A stretch of 64,000 nucleotides of DNA, taken from the NCBI GenBank assembly GCA_014529385.2, contig CM043953.1, positions 99,083,342 to 99,147,341 of the forward strand, given 5' to 3'. The stretch comes from Adiantum capillus-veneris (taxonomy: Eukaryota > Streptophyta > Polypodiopsida > Polypodiales > Pteridaceae). The notes under the pieces were generated by a model. The model was not told the DNA's origin, searched no databases, and worked only from the letters and a program-made list of their open reading frames with translations. The position numbers were made by a program, and so were the translations under genes. Below are positions 10,568 through 22,189 of this stretch, one piece after another (positions within the stretch are counted from its first letter, which is position 1; each line of letters begins with the position of its first letter).

Positions 10568-11221
10568 GTCAGCAGATTATGCATAGCCCAGGGTCTAAGC
10601 ATTGGCAGGCTGTCAAGAGGATTTTCTGCTATCTTAGTGGCACTTTACATCTTGGCTTGTTTTATCCCAAGGGGGGATCATTGCCACGATACTTACATGC
10701 TTTTTTGGACTCAGATTGGGCTGGTTGTTTTGACACGCGAGTGTCCACAAGTGGTTTTTGTTTCATGCTTGGCAGTTCATGTATATCATGGTTGACCAAG
10801 AAGCAACCTATTGTGGCCACTTTGAGTTGAGGCTGAGTACAGGGCAGTATTCACAGCTACGGTTGAGTGTGTATGGCTCAGACGGCTTATGGCTGATTTG
10901 GGTGTTGGACAGGACACTGCCAACACTATCTACACTGACAGTCAGAGCGCATTGGCAGTTGCGAGGAACCCAATTTTTCATGCTCGCACAAAGCACATTG
11001 AGGTGCATTACCACTATGTTAGGGAGAGGCTCTTAGTAGGAGAGATCAGCTTGTCTTATGTCTCGTTAGAAGCAGATCTTTTCACAAAGGCATTGTCTTG
11101 TGAGAAGCTTGAAGCTTTCCGCAAAGCTTTGGGCTTACTCCCTTTGTGGACTGATCATGTCCTCAGGGCATGGAACATCCCTTTACTCATGTGCCAGCTC
11201 TTGTTCACTGCATCACTCTAG
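10528..11221 (+). pseudogene. Copia RNase H domain
   Basis: This covers RT connection and RNase H, which degrades the RNA strand of the hybrid. Visible blocks are HSPGSKHWQAVKRIFCYLSG, LHAFLDSDWAGCFDTRVSTS (catalytic Asp), GSSCISWLTKKQPIVATLS, then in another frame the TDSQSALAVARN block and HARTKHIEVHYHYVRE. A lesion near 10826 puts the two halves in different frames. It ends just before the polypurine tract. Confidence 0.9.
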
Positions 11222-11229
11222 GGGGGATT
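11217..11229 (+). other. Copia polypurine tract
   Basis: The purine run AGGGGGGATT lies immediately upstream of the TG that opens the 3' LTR. It has the position and composition of the plus-strand primer. Confidence 0.8.
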
Positions 11230-11456
11230 TGTTAGCATATACATGTGGTAGTGATGTGTGTGAACACACTAGGACCGCCGGGGAATTTTTTCCCTCTGTA
11301 GGAGGTTTTTTCCCCCGAGCATTGTATATACGCCCATCACTCTAGGGATATCTATCTTTCCATTGCACACTAAGTAGCACACTCTCTATTGTGTGCCTTG
11401 AGCTTCCTTTGTCTTCTCCAAGATGTGTGTGTTTCTCTGCAACCCTAATTCCAACA
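11230..11456 (+). repeat. 3' LTR of the Copia element (227 bp)
   Basis: It starts TGTTAGCATATACATG and ends CCTAATTCCAACA, a TG...CA pair. A TATATAC stretch near 11324 could serve as the TATA box. It contains paired GGAATTTTTTCCC / GGAGGTTTTTTCCCCC runs. The LTR at 26179-26408 (minus strand) is clearly the same family, with the same landmarks in the same order. Confidence 0.85.
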
Positions 11457-11593
11457 ATATTAACAGTTGGATACTAAACATTAGTAGCCAATTGGGATAC
11501 ATCATATATTTGGGGGGTCAAACCAATATGAATAGCCTTCCATCTCTACAAAATAATCAGCAACCATTGGGGACAAATCATCTTCAACATCAA

Positions 11594-14500
11594 ACAATGG
11601 GTGTTTCCTGCAAATAGGCAAGTGGGTAGGGATCTCTGATCCACTCAACTAACCAAGGCTCTACTATATCGGTGAGATATGAGGAACCCTCGGGCTCCAC
11701 TCCTGGCTCAAAAGAATGGATTGGCAAGCAATTGTCGTAATCATTCTTCAAAGACTTGTAGCGAGTGTCTTCAACAAGGATCGTGTTGCTAGCGTTGAAT
11801 TGGGGGTGTTTTTCCCTCACTTTTCGCAACTTCTTCAGGAAAATAGGCTTCTGCTATTTCTTGTCAACGTACGGAACACATTTTAAACTATCTTGCCAAA
11901 TCTCACAATCCTCCTAAGAAAATATGTCTGATCATACAAAAGAATCATATAAGACTTAATCAAAACAAGGCTGCACATTAGCTTATTACTCACTTACTCC
12001 AAGTTACATTACCTTTTATGAATTTTGGGTTCTTCATAACTTCTGGGAAGCAAGTATTCAAGATTTGCATCAGCTTAGGCTTCATGCAACAACTCCAAAT
12101 CATAACGCTTGCTCGAGCCACCATTAATTCTAAGAAATCTTGGGCACCTGGCCTCAACTTACAAAAACATAAATTATTGACACATATTCCTTGTAACACT
12201 TGCTTGAGTTCCCACTCATCTTTTGGTAACCTAGACCAACTCTTCAAGACCACCCCATTGACATCAAAAATAATCAGTCTACCCTTTGATGCAGGAAGAT
12301 CCTTTGGAGCATTATGCTCTATAACAGTAGGCTCATCTAACCACCAAGCTTTGAACCCTAAAAAACAAGAATAGGCAAAAGAGACAAAGAACATATGAAT
12401 GCTCATTACACACTAGAAAGTAATAGGCATATTTGGCTCAAAACAAATGGTTGAAATAATGTTGGTAATACAATGTGGCACAACACATGCATTACATCTT
12501 GATCGCATGGGTCTTAGGCACATGCACTTGGGAGAGCTTCTTTTTGATACAAAATATATCTGCTAGAGGAGCGTCATCATCACCTGTTGTATGCTCATTA
12601 ACATCAACCCCTATAGGGGGGTCCTTGTCTCCCAGAAAGTGGGCCTTGTGCACTGCATATCAAGAGGTAAGCATTCCTCAAGCAGCTCCTTGCTCACACC
12701 AGTATCATCCACCTCTATAATGGGATCCTTGTCTCCATCCTTCTTCTCCGACATCATCTACTTCCCCCTTATGGTCCTTGCCTCCATCCTACTGGTCCTT
12801 GTCTCCAACCTACTGGTCCTTGTCTATATCCTGTTGGTCCTTGTCTACATCCTGCTGGTCTGGTAGCACCTCATGGTCCGGATCTTCCTTGTGGTCATTT
12901 ACTCCCTCATGGGCCCCTATGGTGGACCCGTCCTTGTCTTGATCTAGCTTGTCTGATTGCACTTCATTAGACATGCCTTGAAATGTGTGTGTAGTTGCCT
13001 CGTGCATCTCCACATCATAGAACTTACCACCATCTGCCATTTCCTCATCAAACATTTGTCCAGCCTTGGAGTGCTTGTCTGCAACATGGTTGTCTGTATA
13101 CTCCTCTTTGACCTCATATTCTACATAGTTCAACAACAAAAAGACATTTTATGATAAGAACAACGAGAGTTGTGTTCAAAAAAAGAAGGAAAATTGCTTA
13201 CTCTTCTAAACATGTCCCTTGTGAGCCCAAGTCTTGGCCACTTCGGAGATGCGCTCATTGCATCCAACTTTCGCACAAATGTCTTTTTTCATTAGAGTGG
13301 CAGCGAAATAAAGAGGGTGTTACTGGTGCCTGTAGGCCAGCATGAAAGAACCAACCACATGGGTGGAGCCCAAGCACTCCCCACAACCAACACACGATCC
13401 TAAATCATAGATTGTGTTGTCTTCATCCTTGATATGGGGCCTTGGAAATAATGTGAATCTTCTTCCTTCGTTGATTTTTGCATTCATTATTCTAACAAAT
13501 TCACTCTGGATCTGAGCCTCTTCCCACTCAGTCTCGAGGACATTACATTCCCTCTATAGGTCACATATGGAAATGTCATGACAGTGAATATTACCAAAGT
13601 AATTTCCTAGAGAAAAGTAAACCGAAGCAAATGTAAAAGTCATGACAGTTACTAGTACTAAATAGCACACAGTACCAAATGTAACAAATAGTAAACTGTA
13701 CCAAATGTTTAGAGTACCTAAAGGACCATTTTGTACAAGGACAACAATCTAATAATCACTAAATAGTACCAAATAGAAAACAATAACCAATATGGTAAGT
13801 AGAAAAACTAGCAGACAATACCTAAAGTACCTGTTAAGTACATCATGCTCCTACAGGAGCACAACAGTCTAGTACACAGAAAATAGTACCAAATGTTAAG
13901 TACCAAATAGTAAATAGTACCAAGTAATCACTATGAAAGTTCCAAACAATAAAACTACCAGATGCTAAGTACCCAAAGCGCAACAGTTAAATCTAAAGTA
14001 CCAAAAAGTACAAAATGAGGTATCCAAAGTTCCCAAAAATATTGAAGTACCAAAAGTAAAGTTCCTCAGGTCAAAAAATGGTACTTAAAGACCTAATATG
14101 TACATCATGATTCATAGCACACAGATATACATATGATATTCCTACAGAAAGTACCAAAAGGACTCCAAAGTACCCAAAAATATTGAATTTTTCAAGAAGT
14201 ACCAAATGAAAGTACTCGTGGTCAAACCAAGGTACTTAAAAGCACCTGATATGTACATCTCAATACATAGATGTGAATATTATGTTCCAACAGAAAGCCC
14301 CAAGTGTAAAGTACCAAAAGTACCAAATGTTCTTACAGGAAGTACAAAATGATCCTACAAGATGTACCAAATGTACATAAAAAATATTCAGGATGTACCA
14401 AAGGACACTTGAAGAACTAGCTATATACCAAAAGTACCAAAACAGTTCAAATAGTACCCAAGTTTGTTCATGACATTGTACAAAAAGTATGAGATGTAAA

Positions 14501-15701
14501 CCAGGACCAGTAGCAAAAGCTCCTATCAAGAATATGGCACTACATACAAGCACAATTAGAGATACCATATGTAAAAATACCTGTTCAATTTCCAGAACTA
14601 GAGCAAGATTCTTCATCTCTGCAGTGCCTTCAAGTTGACGTAGCATGCCTTTTGACGCATTTATATTAGCTTCCACATCTTTTATCTCATCAACGTCACA
14701 AGGAACTTGCCGATGTAGTTCTTCGAGGCGTTGCTCGAACAAAAGAATATCCTCCTTAATTTTCTTGGTGACAGCATTTGAGCCCTCAAACCTCTGTAAA
14801 CTCTCTTTCTTTTGTTGGAGACTTTCCCTCAACTCAGATAACCTGTTCAACTTCTGCGTAGAGCTTGTCAAAACTCCACGAACAATGGCATCCAAATCAA
14901 AAATGTAATTTACTGCCACTGTTTCAAACTGCAAAACTTTGTCCTCTTCAATATTACACATATTGCTGGCACCTTGTGTGTACTGCCTCTTCTTGTTGGA
15001 CCCTAATAGCCCACAATGAAATGCTCCATTACCCCCTCTTCCAATTTTTCCACCTTCCTCTTCGATCCTCCAGGTTTACTACTGCACATGCTCAGCACAC
15101 TCTCCCCAAACCTTGCCCATGCAATTTTATGTCTTGATGGGTCATTTTTAGCAGCATCAGTGATCATACTTCTCAAAAGCATAGCACCTAGCAAACTTAG
15201 CTATAATCTCCCCACTTGATGGGGGACCCTGGTACACCTTATGAAAAATAAGTCTACAAATATCAATGAAAGAAGGCTGCAAATGGTGAAGGTAGACCTT
15301 GCATTCTTTTGATACGGATGTTGGTAAACAGTAAGCCACTAATCATCTGGCAGATCATAGTCAAATAATTCCTTAGCAACCAATCTTGACTCAAACCATA
15401 CTCCTCATGTAATTCTTCTACAGTATAACAGAATTTTTTGAGTATTGTTACTCATCCATTCTGTTTTTCCCTAAAATAAAGCAAGAGCAAACAATTAGAC
15501 ATGCCACTATAGTTCCAAATGTATAAAGTACTTAACATGCAACCATATTCATGCAACCACCATGCAGATAATGTCTTACAATACCTTAATTAACATGCAA
15601 CCAAACCAAATGGTACATTTCCAACCATGTAAAGTAACAGTACTTACCCCTCTTCTTTGTTGTACTTGTGCAATAGAGGATTTTCCCATGCTCTCTGTCA
15701 T
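11594..15701 (-). pseudogene. Decayed multi-exon gene A: coiled coil, RING-like cluster, FCP1/NIF-type phosphatase
   Basis: Minus-strand pieces line up as one intron-containing gene. Exon 1 starts at ATG 15701 and ends at a GTAAGTA donor (15647). A charged coiled coil (14961-14582) ends at a GT donor. An exon from about 13560 has CVGCGECLG, an H-x2-H and CAKVGC, a RING-like Cys/His pattern. An acidic linker (about 13139-12810) holds DKDQQD repeats. Exon 12363-12013 has LIIFDVNGVV, the HAD motif I with Asn in place of the second Asp, and VMIWSCCM (motif II). The last exon has ILVEDTRYKSLKNDYDNC. Such domains dephosphorylate phosphoserine in proteins such as RNA polymerase II CTD; activity here is doubtful. 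Several stops and a shift near 15003 indicate a pseudogene. Confidence 0.65.
13560..14581. repeat. Intron filled with degenerate AGTACCAAA repeats
   Basis: This roughly 1-kb stretch between the coiled-coil and RING-like exons of gene A is dominated by variants of AGTACCAAAT, AAAGTACC and GTACCAAAAG, at irregular spacing. GTAC is self-complementary, so many short palindromes result. Outside the repeat, splice-like borders are visible (GT at the 14582 side; CCTATAG before the 13560 exon). Confidence 0.75.
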
Positions 15702-15816
15702 CTTTGATTGATCAATGTTCTACCTCTCTTTGGGGGTTTTACGGCTCTCTATTAACAACTCTCACAAAGTGATAGCAAGCCTATCATATTTTGGGCTCTC
15801 TGATTTGTAGCACATC
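15702..15816. other. Short spacer between divergent pseudogenes A and B
   Basis: Only 115 bp separate the ATG of gene A (15701, minus) from the first visible in-frame ATG of gene B (15817, plus). Gene B probably lacks its 5' exons, because TTTGTAG just before its start looks like a splice acceptor. This is more likely a rearrangement join than a shared promoter. Confidence 0.45.
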
Positions 15817-18800
15817 ATGAGTGCAAATGACCATCTCAGAAATCGACTGCAGGATGCTAAATAGCAGCTCAAGAATGCGGGTCAGGAGCTTGAAGCTGTG
15901 AGGGTTCTGAAAGCAAGCCATGATATGGTCAGCCCTGTAGTACTTGCTATGAGACATAAGCTTCATGATGCTGAGAATGAATTGCGGTGTTTAGGGCTCA
16001 CTAACAGTGTGGATGCAAGGAGAGAAATAGAGCTCAAGGTAAAGATTGAGACACTGGATGGTTTGGGGTTTCCTCATAGTGAGCACACCCCCACTGCTGT
16101 TGATATTGATATAACCTGTTTTCATGTAAGTGCCGATGGTTTTTGTGATTGAACCTTATGTTTTGAATATGTGCACAACTGTCCCATGTACTTACCATAC
16201 CTCTGTTTTGATTGGCTTGTAGATTAATGTGGAGGTGCAGGAAGCAAAAGTACACGCCTGTGATAGTCAATTGTAGCTGCTCATGGAGATAAGTAGGATG
16301 ATACAAGGCTCCTTATCCCCACTGCCCTATGCAAGATAGCTATGGAAACTTTTACAGAGTGTATAGGAGGGGTACGCGATGGACAACAAGCAATGTGTGT
16401 ACTGGCTGTGTTCTGCCACTAGAAGTACACAAAATCAATGCAATGGTCAAAATTCCATGTAAGCATACCTATCACCTAATTTGCTTTGTTGCTGCATGCT
16501 CCCTGGGGACCGAATGTAGCGCTTTCACCTGCAAGCAGAGGATACCAGTTGAATGGTGTGGCAAGGTCACAGGGAAAGGACCTCCAATCACATAGAGTTC
16601 TGGTAAGATAATGTTAAGGAACAGTTATCCAGCCTTGATTCCTACATTAGCCCTGTGTATGCTAGTTAGCTTAGCGGGTATGGTGTCTAGTATATTGTGT
16701 ATGGTAGTTGTCAAACCTAGTTATGCTAGTTAGCATACTATGAGATATAGCTAGCATACATTGTCATCGTGGTAAGCATACTGTGTATGCTAGTTAGCAC
16801 AGATAGTAATCCTAGCTAACATATTGTGAATACTAGTTGACATTTTTTGTATGCTAGTTAGCATACTGTATGTGCTAATATGCTAACTAGCATAGAGAGT
16901 TTCCCAGTTAGACAAAAAGTATGCTAATCAACATGTTAAATAAGCTAATTAGTGCACAGTGTGCTAAGTAGCAAACAAGGTATGCTAATAAGCATAACCT
17001 GTATGTTAGTTAGCACACACAGTGTGCTAACTAACATACAGGTTATGCTAATTATCATATTTAATATGTTAATTAGCATACTTTTTATGCTAATTAGAAC
17101 ACTGTATGATGGCTAGAATGCAAGTATGCTAATTAGGAAAAAGGTATGCTATTTAGCATGCATAAGCATACCTTTTCTTATAGTTATCATACTTGCATGC
17201 TAGCCATCATACACAATGTTCTAATTAGCATAAAAAGTATGCTAATTAGCATATTATATATGATAATTAGCATACCTTGTTAGCTAGTTAGCCCACATGG
17301 TTACTAGCTAACAAGGTATGCTAATTAGCATTTATAATATGCTAATTAGCATTCTTTTTATGCTAATTAGAACATTTTGTATGATAACTCTATTAAAAAG
17401 GTATGATAATTAGCATACTCAGTATGCTAACTAGCATACCTTGTATGTTAGCTAGCATACAAGCATTTGGTGCATGCTAACAAGCATTCAAAGTTTAGTT
17501 AGCATACATTTTGAGCTAGCTAGCATAATTTGTATGCTAGTTAGTATACATCTTTGCTAGTTATCATAATGTATATTTTAGTTAGCATGCACAATATGCT
17601 AACCAGCAAAAATGGTATGCTAATTAGCAGAGACGTTATGTTTATTAGCATAACTTATCCTCTAGTTAGCATACCATCTATGCTAGCATACAACTTTGTA
17701 TGCTAATTAGCATACCATTTATGCTAATTAACATAGCATGTATGCTAATTAGCACACCATCAATAATAAGCATACCATTAACATACACACAATTTTTGCC
17801 TATTAAAATTTTATATATGCTAATCACCATACATTCTCTACTAGTTAGCATACACACTATATTCACACTTCCTTGTTAGCATATTGATCATGGTGGTTAG
17901 CACACTTTGTATACTAGTTAGCATAGCTAGCATAGACAATATGAATGTCTACAGGATATAGATGCCTACCATACATCGAATGCTATTTGTCACACTATGA
18001 ATACAAGCAATCATAATGGTATCGATGAAAATTAACGAGTGAATGGAATACACAGGTATCAATGATGTAGGATGCGAACCTGACAAGACACCTGTCAATC
18101 AAAGGAAAGAAGAGAAGCTTTGTAATGATGAATTTGATGAGCTGGATAGACAGCATGAAAGGGTAGATGTAATGCTACATCATATGCTAGCGCACGAGGC
18201 TGCTGCAGATGGTAAAGAAACAGATGATGATGATGAAGATTTTATCATGATTACTCGTCCCAAACCCAAGCCCCCTACAAATGATCAAACAAGCGTCTCA
18301 GAGGAAACAGTTAGGAGTGTGCAAGAGGAAGGTAGGAGTGCTCAAGAGGAAGGTTTCAGGAGTGACACTGGGCTGACTGCGCAAGACGCCGGTGATGATA
18401 GCCCCCTACCGGGTTTTGTAAACAAAGTGAAATTAAAGAGAAAAGGTGGCAGATTTTGGAAGAACCTGGGGACGAGAAATGTGCTGCCCCTCCGAGCACC
18501 CTGGATGACATAAACAAACGCAGCAGAGGTGAAAGGAAAGCCATTTCCTTACATGCTTGCAAGAAATTATGCTGAATGTGTTCCCTATTGTGTCCAAGTT
18601 ATGTAGTGTTAGCAAGCTCCACACCTTGTGGCATGTATCTCTCTAGATATTTATAATGGAAAAACTCTTTTCAATATTATTTTACTGTGCAATAGTTCAA
18701 TAGTTTTTTCTTGTCCTTTATGATGTCTTTATTTGATACCATTTCTTTGTCACATGGCAAGAGAAATTGCAGCTAGTTGCCCTGCATGATTTGAATTATG

Positions 18801-19905
18801 CCATTGCATGCAAAACCATACGAAAGTGGCGTATTGCCAAGCCTAGACAACTACAAAAAGAAAAAGCCGAGATTGAGAAGCACCTGGCTAGCTATCTTAA
18901 ACGCTTAACAAAAATAAATGAGTACTTTAGTTATGTTTATCCCTCCGGGGAAGTTATTTTTGCTGAGTGGTATGCACTGCCAGACCCAATATGTGTGCCA
19001 AAGCCATTGCCAGACCAGGGGCACGCATTGGTTTTTGATTTAAATGGCCTGCTTGTTCAAGTTGTAGAGCCAATGCACGGTGACATTCCCCCTAAACATG
19101 CAGGGAAAATGATAAAGTACAATGTACAAAATAGGAGGTTGGTATTTTGGCGCAAAGACAACCACAAATTTTTGGATTGGTGCCTACGTTTTTTCCATGT
19201 GTATATATGGAGCACCAACATGGCACCTAAAGTGAATGCAATATTAGAAACAATATTCAAAGAGCAGCAGGATAAGCTGAGAGGTGTTTTTACACAGGGT
19301 CATTGTAGTGGCCAGCCTTGGCAAATAAATAATAAGCATGTATTCTTGAAGGATTTGAGATTGTTTTGGAAGAACTGCAACTTTGGGCCCCAAAATAGTC
19401 TAATTATTGACGATAGTATGTACAAAGTGTGCTAGAACCCTGAAGGAAGTTGGCTTGTTACTCCTAAGATAGAGGACCAGCAGACCAAAGAACAACGGCA
19501 AAACTCCTGATAGATACTTTGAGAAGCTGGTTGTTCCTATGGCTGCAATCAAAGGATCGTGCAGTGTATACATCTGAAAATGCGTTTGATACTGCCCCAG
19601 ATTTTTTTTCACATCAAGTGATCAGGAAGTTGGAATCAGAAATGCACCAGCACAACATGGCCCAGCGTAATGAAGCCATGCGTAGGAGACAAAGGGAAGC
19701 TGAAAGATATAAGAGAGAGAGGCTACAGAGGGAAAAATTAGAGAAGCGGCAGCAAGAAGAAGAAGAAAGAGAGTTGCAAGAACCAAAAGCTTAGCATAAA
19801 GAAGAAAGAGAGCAAGACCCAAAAGCTCAGCAAACAAAGAAGCAAACGGACATTGGGCAAAAGCGAGTGGACAAGCGTGCTAAACCACGATCTTATCCAG
19901 AGTAG
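15817..19905 (+). pseudogene. Decayed multi-exon gene B, same architecture as gene A
   Basis: Plus-strand exons: a coiled coil (15817-about 16127, ending in a GTAAGTG donor); a segment from about 16223 leading to SNVCTGC, PCKHTYHLICF and CSAFTC (16329-16595), a RING-H2-like cluster; an acidic linker (18050-18513) after a TACACAG acceptor; then from about 18767 a helical segment and the FCP1/NIF domain with LVFDLNGLLVQ (motif I, Asn for second Asp), VYIWSTNMAPKV (motif II) and SLIIDDSMYK (motif III). The tail (19560-19905) is a Glu/Arg-rich coiled coil. Stops (for example TAG after YKVC) and frame changes show decay. The large 16.6-18.05 kb intron is repeat array A. Confidence 0.68.
16610..18035. 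repeat. Palindromic repeat array A (core GTATGCTAATTAGCATAC)
   Basis: About 1.4 kb consists largely of tandem or scattered variants of an 18-bp perfect palindrome; an exact copy lies at 17698-17715. Cores alternate between GCTAATTAGC and GCTAGTTAGC, with linkers of about 5-20 bp. It fills the apparent intron of gene B between the RING-like exon and the acidic-linker exon. Copies are degenerate, so the array is not a young satellite. Confidence 0.85.
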
Positions 19906-20095
19906 GAGGCTCTCTGCAGTTTTCTAACATTATGAGGGAAATTTGTAAATTGCCTTTCCAATGTTTGTAACTATTCCGACATTCACTTCAGATAGTAATG
20001 ATCAAATCCTGTACTATTCTTGTTTTGAAGACAATACTATGTGTACTAATGGCGTCTTGTAAACATTGAATTTGTATACATTCTCGTTGGAAATC
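19906..20095. other. Spacer, 3' flank of gene B
   Basis: AT-rich sequence after the terminal TAG of gene B. It may include the 3' UTR; no poly(A) signal could be assigned with confidence. Confidence 0.4.
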
Positions 20096-20099
20096 AACA

Positions 20100-21145
20100 A
20101 AGGTATGCTAATTAACATAATGTTTATGCTAGTTAGCAGACTGGTTATGCTAACACAGTCAAAACAATATGCTAATTATCATAGCATGTATGATAATTAG
20201 CATACTCACAGTAGCTAATTAGAATACATTCTAATTAGCATACTGGGAATTTTTGTTTGTGCTAACTTCCACTCACAACATACCATAGTATGCTGATTAG
20301 CATATACAGTATACAAGAAGCTGCCATATTTTCTCCTTGAAACCAACAATGGTATGCTAATCATCATATTGTCTATGCCAACTGGCATATACAATATGCT
20401 AATTAGCATGCATGGTATGTTAATTAGCATTCCTTCAATTAGAATACTGTGGATTTTTGCTTTTGCTAACTTCCACTCACAGCATAGTATGCTAATCAGC
20501 ATACACAATATATAGAAAGCTGCCATCCCTTCTTGAAACCAACATAGAATATGCTAATTAGCATACATGATATGCTTATTGGCATACATAGTGTACAGAG
20601 AGCTGTTATCTCTTCTCCTTGAAACCAGAAAACCTATGCTAATTAGCATACCCACAGAATGCGAATTGTCATAAATAGTATGATAAATAGCATACACAGG
20701 ATGCAGAGACCTGTCATCTCTTCTCCTTAAAACCAGCAAATATATGGTTATTAGCATACTGTATATGCCAACTGGCAAAAACAGTATGTTTATTAGCATA
20801 CCTAGTATGCTAATTAGCATACTGTGCATTTTTGTTTGTGCTAACTTCCACTCACATCATAGTATGCTAATTCTTCTCCTTAAAACCAGCAAAGGTATGC
20901 CAATTAGCATACAGTTTATGCCAACTCGTATAAACAGTATGCTAATTAGAATACACAGAGAACTGAAAACTGCCATCTCTTCTCCTTGAAACCAGCAAAG
21001 GTATGCTAATTAGCATACACAATATACAGAAAGTGGCCATCTCTTCTTCCCCAAACCAGCAAGGGTATGCCAACTGGCATAAATAGTAATTAGCATACGA
21101 TTTATGCTAGTTGGCATAAACAATATGCTAATTAGCATTCCACTC
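20100..21145. repeat. Palindromic repeat array B with higher-order modules
   Basis: This is the same GCTAATTAGC palindrome family, embedded in larger modules of roughly 100-200 bp. Each module carries a TCTTCTCCTTGAAACCAGCA-like stretch followed by GGTATGC; I see about eight, near 20330, 20527, 20612, 20720, 20873, 20980 and 21044. Variants with GCCAACTGGCAT appear, which keep the palindrome by compensating changes in both arms. It lies between the 3' ends of gene B and the DFAENY gene. Confidence 0.8.
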
Positions 21146-21147
21146 AC

Positions 21148-21275
21148 TGTAACCAGTCACGGTGTAGCATGAAGTAGTGTTGCACGAACAACGTGTCATG
21201 CACGAACACCCTCTTGTTTGTAACCAGTCACGGTGTAGCATGAAGTAGTGTTGCACGAACAACGTGTCATGCACC
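21148..21275. repeat. 72-bp tandem duplication at the 3' end of the DFAENY gene
   Basis: The segment beginning TGTAACCAGTCACGGTGTAG occurs at 21148 and again at 21220, with about 55 bp matching exactly. It lies inside the last coding stretch and duplicates its C-terminal residues. Confidence 0.85.
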
Positions 21276-22189
21276 TTGTCATCTGGTATGAAGGAGTGGA
21301 TGGTTTTGACTACCTCCCCTACCCTACAGTAGTGTGTTATGTGTACAAAAATGGTTACTTGACTAGAGTGCCAATGCATTGACTGAATCTCATTTTGTTC
21401 CTTGAAGGCATAATTCTCTGCAAAATCAACAATTGACACAATGACATCGTCCGAAAATCGAAGAAGGCAGTCCTTGAATTGTTGTCCTTGCCATTGAGCC
21501 ACATAGTTATGAGTGATAAAGAGCTCCAACTTGGTCTTCAAGAGTTGAAGAAACTCCCAGCATTGCATTTCTTTGTGCAAAAGATCTTTTCTTTTGTTAC
21601 TATTTCCATGCTTGTCTTGAGCTTGTACATATGAAAATACTTTCACATTAATACTATTAACTGGATTTGCTGTCTCCAAGCAGCATAATTCCAACGTATT
21701 CACTCCACATGTCAAACACTCTCCCATCAGGCATTCCCTTCTATGGAAAACTGCATCTGCGGGCTTTGGACAGAGAACAGACTCCCACATATGTGTGACA
21801 CCTTTGAACGTGTGATGTGAAGCCAAGAAACCCTTGCTAATGTTCTCACCTAGGGCACAAATACTGCATATATAGTCACAACCTACTCTATGCAGCCCAA
21901 AAGCACGAGAGTGCATGTGGTTCAGTGTGTCCTTCTAAAAAGACATTTGCACATGGTATTCGCAACAGCATGTGTATCTATCCTTCAGTCGCCTACAAAA
22001 GAATGGCTTCAACATCTCAAACATTCTGATGCCAATCTTGGAATCTGGATGTTTTTCCTTGAATCTACAAAAGAACTCAACCTGCAACATCCAAATGATG
22101 ACCAATATTCAGATTGCTAACTAGGACATCCAGCAATTTCATGAAAACAAATCATAGTGACAATCAACATCCTAATGTGCATGCAACAG

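Larger units (their letters stand above)
6846..11456 (+). mobile_element. Copia LTR retrotransposon lacking its 5' LTR
   Basis: Domain order on the plus strand is Gag, CCHC knuckle, protease, integrase, reverse transcriptase, RNase H, polypurine tract and 3' LTR. Integrase before RT defines Ty1/Copia. The 5' LTR and most of the leader are missing because the element is fused to the Gypsy leader near 6845, so no target-site duplication can be tested. All frames are broken by stops and indels. The same family appears inverted at 26179-27128. Confidence 0.92.

Noticed and set aside
15702-15816. Bidirectional promoter between the two FCP1-like pseudogenes
   Set aside because: Gene B appears to begin at an internal exon with a splice-acceptor-like TTTGTAG, so the close spacing is better explained by truncation or rearrangement.
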